Of a DNA stretch of 64,000 nt, positions 48,301-58,174 are shown one piece after another. The translations under genes were made by a program, and so were the position numbers. The notes below the pieces were generated by a model. The model ran no database searches. It was not told the DNA's origin and was given only the letters and a program-made list of their open reading frames with translations. The number at the start of each line of letters is the position of its first letter. Positions within the stretch are counted from its first letter, which is position 1. The stretch is from Sipunculus nudus (Eukaryota; Annelida; Sipuncula; Golfingiida; Sipunculidae): assembly GCA_026874595.1 (NCBI GenBank), contig CM049317.1, positions 38,040,401 through 38,104,400 on the forward strand, given 5' to 3'.

Positions 48301-50476
48301 AGGACGCAAACCCTTAAACCTTATGATCAGAAAAGGACGCAAACCCTTTAACCTTATCATCAGAACAGGAGGCAAACCCTTTAACCTTATCATCAGAACA
48401 GGACGCAAACCCTTAAACCTTATGATCAGAACAGGACGCAAACCCTTAAACCTTATGATCAGAAGAGGACGCAAACCCTTAAACCTTATGATCAGAACAG
48501 GACGCGAACCCTTAAACCTTATGATCAGAACAGGACGCAAACCCTCAAACCTTATGATCAGAAAAGGACGCAAACCCTTAAACCTTATGATCAGAACAGG
48601 ACGCAAACCCTTAAACCTTATGATCAGAAGAGGACGCAAACCCTTAAACCTTATGATCAGAACAGGACGCAAACCCTTAAACCTTATGATCAGAACGGGA
48701 CGCAAACCCTTAAACCTTATGATCAGAACAGGACGCAAACCCTTAAACCTTATGATCAGAACGGGACGCAAACCCTTAAACCTTATGATCAGAACGGGAC
48801 GCAAACCCTTAAACCTTATGATCTGAACAGGACGCAAACCCTTAAACCTTATGATCAGAACAGGAGGCGAACCCTTAAACCTTATGATCAGAAGAGGACG
48901 CAAACCCTTAAACCTTATGATCAGAACAGGACGCAAACCCTTAAACCTTAAGATCAGAATAGGACGCAAACCCTTAAACCTTATGATCTGAACAGGACGC
49001 AAACCCTTAAACCTTATGATCAGAACAGGACGCAAACCCTTAAACCTTATGATCAGAAGAGGACGCAAACCTTTAAACCTTATGATCAGAAGAGGACGCA
49101 AACCCTTAAACCTTATGATCTGAACAGGACGCAAACCCTTAAACCTTATGATCAGAACAGGACGCAAACCCTTAAACCTTATGATCAGAACAGGACGCAA
49201 ACCCTCAAACCTTATGATCAGAAAAGGACGCAAACCCTTAAACCTTATGATCAGAATAGGACGCAAACCCTTAAACCTTATGATCAGAAGAGGACGCAAA
49301 CCCTTAAACCTTATGATCAGAAGAGGACGCAAACCCTTAAACCTTATGATCAGAACGGGATGCAAACCCTTTAACCTTATGATCTGAACAGGACGCAAAC
49401 CCTTAAACCTTATGATCAGAACAGGACGCAAACCCTTAAACCTTATGATCAGAACGGGACGCAAACCCTTAAACCTTATGATCAGAACAGGACGCAAACC
49501 CTTAAACCTTATGATCAGAACAGGACGCAAACCCTTAAACCTTATGATCAGAAAAGGACGCAAACCCTTAAACCTAATCATCAGAAAAGGACGCAAACCC
49601 TTAAACCTTATGATCAGAACAGGACGCAAACCCTTAAACCTTATGATAAGAACAGGACGCAAACGCTTAAACCTTATGATCAGAAAAGGACGCAAACCCT
49701 TTAACCTTATCATCAGAACAGGAGGCAAACCCTTTAACCTTATCATCAGAACAGGACGCAAACCCTTAAAACTTATGATCAGAACAAGACGCAAACCCTT
49801 AAACCTTATGATCAGAAGAGGACGCAAACCCTTAAACCTTATGATCAGAACAGGACGCGAACCCTTAAACCTTATGATCAGAACAGGACGCAAACCCTCA
49901 AACCTTATGATCAGAAAAGGACGCAAACCCTTAAACCTTATGATCAGAACAGGACGCAAACCCTTAAACCTTATGATCAGAAGAGGACGCAAACCCTTAA
50001 ACCTTATGATCAGAACAGGACGCAAACCCTTAAACCTTATGATCAGAACGGGACGCAAACCCTTAAACCTTATGATCAGAACAGGACGCAAACCCTTAAA
50101 CCTTATGATCAGAACAGGACGCAAACCCTTAAACCTTATGATCAGAAGAGGACGCAAACCCTTAAACCTTATGATCAGAACAGGACGCAAACCCTCAAAC
50201 CTTATGATCAGAACAGGACGCAAACCCTTAAACCTAATCATCAGAAAAGGACGCAAACCCTTAAACCTTATGATCAGAACAGGACGCAAACCCTTAAACC
50301 TTATGATAAGAACAGGACGCAAACCCTTAAACCTTATGATCAGAAAAGGACGCAAACCCTTAAACCTTATGATAAGAATAGGACGCAAACCCTTAAACCT
50401 TATGATCAGAAAAGGACGCAAACCCTTAAACCTTATGATCTGAACAGGACGCAAACCCATAACCTTATGATCAGAA
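45391..50476. repeat. Satellite zone 2: CGC-type monomers, more divergent, with block duplications
   Basis: Nearly all monomers have GGACGCAAA. Substitutions and a few indels are commoner than in zone 1. A 230-bp block (seven monomers, one shortened to 32 bp) is duplicated at about 46795-47024 and 47025-47254. A larger block carrying CCTAATCATCAGAAAAGG recurs at about 47461, 48222, 49573 and 50233, 660-1,351 bp apart. Confidence 0.82.
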
Positions 50477-50907
50477 CATGATCACAAGTCCAGCGCCCAA
50501 ACTATGACGCCACCACGCTCCAACCGTGTCCAGATGTGATGACCAGATGTCACCAGATGACGTTCAGACGAAGTCCACCTATGTGTCTCCATAATATTCC
50601 GATGTGCCCTAAATCCCCTAATCCCCTAAACAATGGGAAATCCTAGAGCGTGGTCTCCAAATGACAGCCCGCATTATTGTTGATCAGAGCAGGTGCGCCT
50701 GTGTTTAAATTATGCAAATAGAATCGCAGTGAACGGTAGCTTACGGAGTGCTTTTATCGGGTCGCACGCGTTAAACCTCGTAAACACGCGATATCAACTA
50801 ATTCTTACGCGGTAATTATCGCGTGCACATTCTTTACGCCGTTAGTATGCCTTCATCTGTGCAAAGACTACAGCTATTGTTTTCTCTCTATCTCTCTCTC
50901 TCACTCT

Positions 50908-50961
<54 letters not shown>

Positions 50962-51151
50962 TGTGTATGGAATCAAACGATTGTAAGCATCATGTTGACT
51001 TATAAGTTTCGTACCGTTGTACGGCACTCTTCAGAAGGGTATGGTTGGAGGGGTTGTACATTGAACATACTCTGGTTATACATCGAGCACTTTGCCGTCT
51101 GTGCATTGCAAACAGCCCAGAAAGAACAATTCTCTCTCTATATATATATAT
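50477..51151. other. Unassigned DNA with CCAGATG repeats and a (TA)n tract
   Basis: CCAGATG occurs three times at 50530-50560. A CT/TA compound microsatellite lies at 50883-50959. Nothing else is recognised. A further CT/TA tract at 51130-51151 borders the next element. Confidence 0.6.
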
Positions 51152-51306
51152 TGTTACGAAGGCAAATTGTTGAAAGGAAAAATCCTGGGCGGATCCGGGA
51201 GTTGAACCCAGGTCGGTGGCGCACCAGTCCGGCGAACCAACCGCTTCGCTAGCAAAAAAAGCTTCACTGTAGAAAGTTCGGTCCGCTTTTATGTCACCCC
51301 GTAACA
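51152..51306 (+). repeat. Left LTR-like repeat with tRNA-like module
   Basis: On the minus strand, TAGCGAAGCGGTTGG (A box, about 51252-51238) is followed by GGTTCAACTCC (B box, about 51208-51198) and then a T5 run (about 51178). The spacing fits a Pol III promoter, and the T-arm stem CTGGG/CCCGG is preserved. The acceptor stem does not pair, so this is not a functional tRNA gene. Confidence 0.65.
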
Positions 51307-51486
51307 CCCCCCCCCCCCCCCCCCCCCACCCCTCTTAAGAGCGTTCTGCTATCAGAACAAGACTAATTTTCCTCAGGAGTCACACTTTGGTGAGCTTATT
51401 CCCTGGGCCACAAAGTTTTATCGTCACGTCGGACAAGCCCCCATTTTGTTACGAAGGCAAATTGTGGAGGGGAAAAGCCCCCATTT

Positions 51487-51634
51487 TGTTACGAAGACAA
51501 ATTGTTGAGGGGAAAAATCCTGGGCCAATCCGGGAGTCGAACCCAGGTCGGTGCCGCACAAGTCCGGCGTACCAACCGCTTCGCTAGCAAAGCAAGCTTC
51601 ACTAGCGAGACAGTCCGCTTTTATGTCCGCCCGT

Positions 51635-51638
<4 letters not shown>
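51487..51638 (+). repeat. Right LTR-like repeat with tRNA-like module
   Basis: Similar to the left copy over its whole length, with the B box GGTTCGACTCC matching the consensus exactly and a T5 run beyond it. The right border CCCGTAACA joins (TA)n directly. Confidence 0.65.
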
Positions 51639-51680
<42 letters not shown>

Positions 51681-51689
51681 GTGTATATA

Positions 51690-51736
<47 letters not shown>
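51639..51736. repeat. (TA)n microsatellite with GTG interruptions
   Basis: About 98 bp of TA dinucleotides, interrupted near 51678 by ATGTGTATATATATATGTGT. Confidence 0.95.
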
Positions 51737-51738
<2 letters not shown>

Positions 51739-52318
51739 TAAGCAGAATTGTTTTTAGGCACGCCCATAAAGCATTATTTTACGTTTTAACGAAACTGGTG
51801 ACAGAACGTGACTTAAATCATAATCATTTACAAGTTGGTTTTTTTTTTTGACTGTCTGAACACCTGACCTCAGGACAACGTGTCATAAGACCGAAATGAA
51901 AACGATGCACGCTTCTTAAACAAAAAGAGGGATGATAAAGTCTTCTTGGAAAACTACAACCTGTAAACGGCTGAAAATTAAAAGACTCATTGTAAAAAGA
52001 GTGACCGGAAAAGGAAAACTGAAACAGGTGAATGTAGTGAACCCTAGTGGCAAACCGAATCAATATTGTATTTTGTGACTGAGACCAATTCACACATTCA
52101 CCCCGCCAGACTTAAACTGTCGTTGCGACATTAAGCATTAAAAGTCAAGATTCAATGTTAAAGCTAATTGTTAATTAAACGTTATTTCTTTGTCGTACAT
52201 AATATTTATCACTACAGGCCTATACAGGCCTATACAGTCTTACATGTTACATGACCATATACCAAACTGATAAATATCATTTATAAACACAGAAACGCAA
52301 ACAGACACGTACAGCTTA
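51737..52318. other. Unassigned DNA between the TRIM-like element and the gypsy remnant
   Basis: No recognisable gene or end of the gypsy element. AGGCCTATAC is tandemly repeated near 52217-52238. Confidence 0.5.
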
Positions 52319-53262
52319 TTAAGTTTTGTTTTCATCAAACATGATATACACGGGATATTTGATTCTGTGGTTTAGAGAACACCCAATCACCCGTGCAGAA
52401 CCATGCAGGTCTCTCTTATAACTGTGTATCAAACGACTTTCCTTGATCGCTGTGCTGACGGTGGGGAAAGCCAAAGTGAACAATGATATTATTGAAAAGA
52501 GCTGATGCTTTGGTTTTTGATTTTTGGTAGGAACGGGCATTGAATAGCGAGAGAAGTGATCTGTCATTACCAGTCTGTTTTCAATGCCGACTTTGGACGC
52601 TTCCAACTGTAAAATAATCTAGACAAAGAAGTTCCAGTTGCTATGTTGTATGAATAGAGGAGCTTTTGCTTTTAAAGCTTTTCTCCGCGTACAACGACCA
52701 CAGGATCGCACAAAAGCTTGGACATCGTGGCCCATGTGTACCCAGAAAAACCATTCTTGTGCTAAACTCAATGTTTGATCACGCCCTATATGACCTACCT
52801 GGTCGTGTAATCCAAAAGGAGCCTAAATTAATTCAACAATAATCGGATCTTTTCGGATTACATGGGTCCAATCACGGTTTCATATATAAGTGTCAAATCT
52901 ATATCTACGGGATCTACGGACAGCTGTTGACTCAGACTGACACAGAGTCATACAGTGACTGATACAATGCAGAGTGGCGTCAAGTTTAGCTGATGTTTAT
53001 CATACGTTAACAGATTGTTATCCGTATAGGCAGTAAATTTGTTTGAATACAAGTAATCACGGAATTTGTCTGTTACGGCCCACTTTAACGCTAGAAATTC
53101 ACGTTTTTGCACCAGGTAATTTCACTCGGACGTAGGTAATGTTCTGCTTGTATAGCTGATGACGCGAATAAGTGATGCAATTCTAATCAGGTATGCAGGC
53201 AATGCTGCATTAAGTGACCTCCAGTGAACAGCAGTGGGCAGTTTGGATCTTGACAATACAAA
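52319..53262 (-). pseudogene. Ty3/gypsy pol remnant: RNase H end and integrase
   Basis: Minus-strand homology runs, across frame changes and stops, from an RNase H segment (RVISYTSRTLP near 53155, REFLALKWAVTDKF near 53085, YTDNNLLTY near 53025) into an integrase: the HHCC zinc-binding domain (GHIGRDQTL near 52790, CGRC near 52695) and the catalytic core, with the first Asp in VMTDHFSRY (52559-52561) and the second in HSDQG (about 52455). The third acidic residue and the C-terminal domain are not seen. The piece is dead. Orientation equals that of the gypsy RT pieces at 57.5 and 63.9 kb, so all may be parts of one element. Confidence 0.85.
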
Positions 53263-55236
53263 TGAATACAAAAGAGTCATCACCCCCCCCCCCCCCAAAA
53301 AAAAAAATTAAATATCTAGCTTTTTTTTGTGATCTTTTATTTTCAAATATTTCGTAATTTCATATTTTAACAGATGAAATCCTTATTATATGTGTGTGCC
53401 ATAAAAAAAAACAAATCAGCAGTGCTTACAGGAATAAAAATGTGCCATGGTCAAAGTTGGACAAAATTTAAGGTACTGATTTTACACTTATGCTAATAAT
53501 TACGAATTTACAACATGTTGATCTAATTTTTTTCACACAACAATCTTAATTAAAAAGTTGTATCCTTGAAAAAGGTACAACTATAGCAGTTCCCATGTTA
53601 AGGCAGAAAAATATATTTCTTGCTGTTTTGATAAGGTACATAATTATTATTATGTCCATAACTTTATGTAATATGTAATATTGAACTAATTTTGTGGCCC
53701 GTTCTTAGGAAATATATAGCAGAAAGTTTTGAATGCTTATAAATATAAAAAAACACACACAGACAAGGGGTTTTGAAATTTGACAGTCATGAAGTGTGAA
53801 TACAGGTTTTTCCTTTTGGTAGAAGAAGTAAGAAAACTTATGGACATCTAACTGTATGTCAAATTTGGATTTGTAGTCCAATGGTTTCAAAACATGCCAG
53901 TCTAACGGACAGAAAGACGGACGGATGACAGACAATAGATCATAATTATAGCTCAAATGGCTTAAAGTCAGCTGAACTAAAAATGGTAATGTATGTCAAC
54001 AGTTTGGACAGAGTTAAGATTTTCGGAGATTATTGGTTATTGTTGCTCATGATGTTCCTTTAATTCACAAATTGCTGATTTTTATATCTATACCATAGTG
54101 TCTTGTAGTTCATGAAATACAGTTTATTTCAAATCCACTTGAACAAGAATAAGCATGACAATAACCAAAAGATCAATTATACAACACCGTTTGAACATTG
54201 GTGTATTGTAAAATAAAAGGTATTACTGCCTTTTCAAATTTGATGATTTCAAACTTTGCACCACACGATTGCTTAGGACTTTATTTGACATTAAGGCCAT
54301 ATTAAGGAATCAAAATCAGGTTGTTGCAGTTTGTGTGAGGCTGACCATTTATTTCGGGTAAAATGCCTGTTCTATTATAGGAAAGCGCCGAGTCCATCTC
54401 CGCTAGCATCTGTATGATGTAGGTCTGTATCAATATATAGATACAAATCGATACGCGTTGTCGATACAGTTATCGAACACGTTGTCAAAACTGTATCGGT
54501 CATATCGAGGAAAAACAGTTACTGCTAACAAATATTTATAAGCCTAACTTAACAACTTATAACGCTGTAGCTACTTTATCTAATACTTATAAAAGAAATT
54601 TAGTCCACGTCTGTTAGCAATGTTTTCTAAAACCGCGGTGTGTACAATACTTGTGCCGTACATCATTTTAAAGGTTATTATCCCCGCAGTGACATAGGTG
54701 ATATGAAAATAAATAATTTTTAATGTACATATAATTTTGAGTGATTTTGCCGTTTTTACTGACTTGCAAGGAGGTTAGACCGAGCACAGCCGAACTGCCT
54801 TCGGCAATGACCGGAATGCGTGCATCGTGGTCACTCAACCTCAAACACTACTATAGTTCATATGAATAACGCTTGCTTTCAGTGAGGGATTTAAGCCTGT
54901 CGGGCCTTGCATTTAAACGAGGCTCTCATCCACGTGTGTGGTCAGTAAAAGAGAAAAACACATATTTCTCGCTTTATGAAATGAAGAGTTCAACCCAGGA
55001 GGATTAATGACAAAACTTAATTCAAGGTCCCAATTTCAGGAACAGACGTTGGGTGGGTGGGTAGTTGAGTGGTGTCGGGGATTTGAGGCCTCAAAATTTG
55101 TCTGAATAGATGAAAAAAAGGTTGCAGTGACTGAAAATGGGATACGGGCCCTCTGCATGGAGTCCCGTTGGTTCCGCTTCTGCTGCTTACGAGGTATGTA
55201 TATTTCTGTTTCTTTCTTCAGGAACAGTTTCCTTGC
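53263..55236. other. Unassigned DNA separating gypsy pieces
   Basis: Poly-C and poly-A runs at 53282-53308 lie at the broken edge of the RNase H piece. Around 54440-54510 GATACGCGTTGTCGATAC and GAACACGTTGTC form a small imperfect repeat. Repeat family D copy 2 is listed separately. No gene seen. Confidence 0.5.
53895..53985 (+). repeat. Dispersed repeat family D, copy 2
   Basis: GACGGACGGATGACAGACAA, TAATTATAGCTCAAATGGCT and AAAGTCAGCTGAACTA match the copy at 36570-36660. Confidence 0.65.
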
Positions 55237-55346
55237 AACTGCGCTCTTTACACAACGCTTTACCTATATAGGCCTCCTTCCTATATCATAAGTATCGGTA
55301 GCTTCTATGGAAGCGTAAGATTCCCGCTGCCTCAGGAGCGTACCTT
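55237..55346 (+). repeat. Dispersed repeat family C, uninterrupted copy
   Basis: GCTCTTTACACAACGCTTTA ... GTAGCTTCTATGGAAGCG ... CAGGAGCGTA is continuous here, whereas the copy at 26371-26843 is split by about 370 bp. Confidence 0.7.
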
Positions 55347-55434
55347 GCAAAGTACATTTAATATATCTTTCATGTGTTCCTCACTTGAACCTATTCTTTA
55401 TACTTCCAACGATAGGTTCCAGTCAAATATCATC

Positions 55435-55559
55435 GAAAACCTGAATGCCCCCGCGTCTCATTCCGGTTCGCAATGTAAACATCGTCAATGACCAGGTCTT
55501 CAAGGTAAACATACCGGGGTATGAATTTCTTGCCACGCGGACACCCCCACAAAAAAACG

Positions 55560-55621
<62 letters not shown>

Positions 55622-55754
55622 GGACAGTTTCCCACTGAAAACCTATATTTTCTGTTAACTTTTAGAATAAAAAATGAGCAAACATTCCACATCTCAGTTA
55701 ATATATCTCCCCAACCCCGCTATTAAGCCCGGTATACCGGGTTTATCAGCTAGT
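55435..55754 (-). repeat. Dispersed repeat family B, copy 2, with internal (TA)n
   Basis: The minus-strand counterpart of 28214-28505: it begins ACTAGCTGATAAACCCGG (55753) and ends GCGGGGGCATTCAG (about 55441). A (TA)n of about 54 bp (55564-55617) stands where copy 1 has a short AT-rich stretch, so the microsatellite grew inside the element. Confidence 0.8.
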
Positions 55755-57464
55755 ATTTTATATTTTGAATGTTAAGACTTAAACAAGACATGTTCTGCCT
55801 TATATTCTACTGGATAAGAAATGTATATACGTATGTTAGGGCTCCGATGACAATCGGGAGCGTGTGAGCGATAATGACATGAGCCATGTTTTTTTGAGAA
55901 AATGTGATAGGGACCATCCACCGTAGTTTGGGGAAAAGGACCGTTCATGACAGTGAGGACAGTATAGTCCACACCTACAATATGAAAACTTTCTTAATTA
56001 ATTTTCCTACACAAAATACGATTTATTATTTTAGAATGATATATTATTTTTTGCTTAATTTTTATTATTTTTTTATTTGAACATTCAGGATATCCTCAAT
56101 TTCTTGTTATGAGATGCGCAATTGAAAGATAATTGAGATAAATATTGAGAAACAAGAAAGTGAAAGTATGATCTCGAAATCACTTGGTATAATATTACGC
56201 GTTTTTTTCCTAAAAAACGTAAGGGGGATAAATGATACTTTGTCCCCATCATATCATACTTTGTCCATATCCCTAAAAAGTGACTGATACTCATATAACG
56301 TATTGCTACCATTCAATTAATTAGTTATTTTTTTTTAATTTTATGATCACAGCAGGGCGTGTATATATGTTTATAATTCCATTATTTAACTTCTATTCAA
56401 GTGTGTTAGCGCAACACTTTCCCCAGGTGCTTATTTACCGGCACAAGGTTACCGGCAGCTTCGTGTTCGACACCAGACGTATGCTCTGAACGATTATTAC
56501 GGGCCATGGGCCAAATGTAAGTGCATATTGTAGACACTATCGCAACAATTTTGTACCGACAGGTCCAGTAAAATTCCTTCTGCCGAGATGACAAGAGCAG
56601 CTGGCAGCATTTGTCTGAACCCGTGTATTAACTGTCAAATTGCGACTCGCGAATCGTGATCGTTTCAGTCAGCCGGTACATTTTGACTGCGCTCGTCGCG
56701 TGGTGCACCTGAATATCTCGCGCTGATTGGCTGAGCCAGAGTTTGGCCTACATTATGTTTAACAGGCCAACTTTCAAGACTGCTGGTCCGATAAACGTTA
56801 ACACTGAGGCTGAGGGTTATAGTGTTTTATTAAGTCTCGCCGCACTCAATTTAAGCGACGGCCTAAAATTATTAAGACAAATTAAGTGGGAATATTTGTA
56901 ACCAATTGGAAGCCCGGAATAGGCGATTATTGAATGAACCATGTTGGTTTTGAAAAAGATTCTGGTAAAGACCACTGCTGACGTCACTGGAAAAGACCTT
57001 AGTTCAGCGAGGCGGTAATTTGTGGCGCTGACCGTCCGGGAACCGGCAAGTTTACCAGTCCATGAAATCAGAGGGTCAGATAGTGGCAAATTAATTATAT
57101 GAGCTGCCGCAATATGGCGGTACCGATATTAAATGCGACACAACGCATGAACGTTTGATTTCTCTGTCAGAAGCAACAATTAAGTCAGAACTATTTCATG
57201 GACTGGGCCAGTCTAATCCCAAAGAGCAAAAGCAGCCCCTGAGATTTTGGCCCAATTTTTTTTTTATTGGGGGGGGGGGGGGTCTTAAAGGACCTTCTTT
57301 AAAGGACCTGATATATTTTTATCAATTGTTTTTATTAACTTTTTTATTTATTTATTAATAATTTAATATTCAGAGCTATTATTCAGAAAATGATATAAAA
57401 AAGGAGAATGGAGCGTATCGTCAATACGTATCGGATATCAAATGAGTGTTTCGCTTGATTAGTG
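55755..57464. other. Unassigned DNA
   Basis: No recognised gene on either strand. A poly-G run (57271-57282) and AT-rich stretches only. Confidence 0.5.
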
Positions 57465-57806
57465 GTTGACATGATGTCTTCAAGATTAAAGGACATTGTG
57501 ACATATGTAAATCCCCATACAAGTTTCCATTAATCTTTAAAATGTTGAAAGAGCACCTGATACACCGAACGCCATGCTATTAAATTTCCAAAACCCAGGA
57601 GGACTAGCAGAAAATACCGTTTTTGCTTATCTTCTTCGGCTATAGGTACCTGCCAATACCCGGCTGTTAAGTCCAAAGAGGAAAACCAATTTGCGCCTAT
57701 CAATAAATCCAAAGTTTCATCAATAGGAGGTATATAGTGATCATCTTTAACGTTTTTTTTAATTTAAGAATCATAAGGATTTCGAACAAGAACAATTTTA
57801 AAACTG
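57465..57806 (-). pseudogene. Ty3/gypsy reverse transcriptase remnant, C-terminal side of the Harbinger insertion
   Basis: From 57806 downward the minus strand encodes IVLVRNPYDS, VKDDHYIPPIDETLD, FSSLDLTAGYWQVPI and EEDKQK in one frame (57712-57530 open), then, after a frame change, FNSMAFG and a degraded RLMETCMG / LEDIM region where the YLDD box should be. These are the Ty3/gypsy RT blocks in order. A TAA interrupts the early part (near 57763). The piece ends abruptly near 57465. Its other half lies beyond the Harbinger element. Confidence 0.88.
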
Positions 57807-57809
57807 TAA

Positions 57810-57836
57810 AGGGGTGAACCCACCAAAGCCGACACG
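57810..57836 (+). repeat. Left terminal inverted repeat of the Harbinger element
   Basis: Pairs with 63882-63908 with four mismatches, all transitions (A/G or C/T), preceded by the TAA target duplication. Confidence 0.93.
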
Positions 57837-58150
57837 CGTCCCGACACGCCTCTCGACACGCTTCACGACACAGATAACGTCCGGTGTGTCGCGACGTCCG
57901 CCTGTGTCGTTGGCAGTGGACCAGCTCACACGTCACGTCGTGGAGAAGCACACGACACAAGAAGCGCGTCGGCTTTGCATCGCGGGCCTTGCGACACGAT
58001 CGAACATGTTCGATTTGTCGTGCGATGAAAACGCGTGTCGGGTTGCGTCGGTTTCTTCCCGACACAGCCCGACACGGATCGTGCAGTGGAACTGGACGTG
58101 CGACGCACTTTTCACGACATATACCGACACGCAGCACCACGTGGAGTGAG
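57831..58150. promoter_or_regulatory. Left subterminal cluster of CGACAC/GTGTCG motifs
   Basis: About a dozen CGACAC motifs in both orientations occupy 320 bp, a GC-rich island in AT-rich DNA. The right end has a similar cluster without being homologous overall. Such arrays are probable binding sites for the transposase or its MADF partner. The cluster also contains many CpGs and the likely promoter of the MADF-BESS gene starting at 58175. Confidence 0.65.
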
Positions 58151-58174
58151 TGGGTCAATGTCAAGGACACTTCC

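Larger units (their letters stand above)
40577..50476. repeat. 33-bp satellite array, about 300 monomers
   Basis: Nearly 9.9 kb of tandem 33-bp monomers, each made of an AACAGGACGCAAA-type half and the conserved half CCCTTAAACCTTATGATCAG. Every typical monomer has the palindrome TGATCA. Variation is confined mostly to the first half (AACAGGAGG, AGAGGACGC, AACGGGACG). Two zones differ in variant content, with a boundary near 45390. Because 33 is a multiple of 3 and the monomer lacks stops in one frame on each strand, open frames of 1,631 (plus) and 1,614 (minus) codons arise. They show no codon-position bias and I do not call them genes. Confidence 0.97.
51152..51638 (+). mobile_element. TRIM-like element: two ~150-bp direct LTR-like repeats around a 180-bp centre
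   Basis: Two direct repeats (51152-51306 and 51487-51638) each begin TGTTACGAAG and end CCCGTAACA, with the TG...CA ends and 7-bp inverted termini typical of LTRs. The 180-bp centre starts with a C run, has no gene, and contains a 40-bp partial tandem copy of the LTR start (51439-51478 and 51479-51518). Outside, ATAT lies on both sides (51148-51151, 51639-51642) within (TA)n. Each repeat carries a tRNA-like module on the minus strand. It cannot encode anything and would need another element's machinery. Alternatives are two adjacent copies of a TIR element, or two SINE insertions. Confidence 0.6.

Noticed and set aside
40546-50460. Very long open frames on both strands, as protein-coding genes
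   Set aside because: They follow from a 33-bp repeat without stops. Substitutions change residues freely and both strands are equally open, so no coding call is supported.
40577-50476. CRISPR array or telomere repeat
   Set aside because: There are no unique spacers between repeats, and the context is eukaryotic. The monomer contains CCCTTAAACC but not the TTAGGG motif in tandem.
51170-51260. Functional tRNA gene
   Set aside because: A and B boxes and the T-arm are good, but the acceptor stem does not pair and the module is repeated inside an LTR-like unit.
51152-51638. Calling the pair of repeats a certain TRIM
   Set aside because: There is no clear primer-binding site, the internal start is a C run, and ATAT flanks are uninformative in a TA tract, so it is reported as TRIM-like only.
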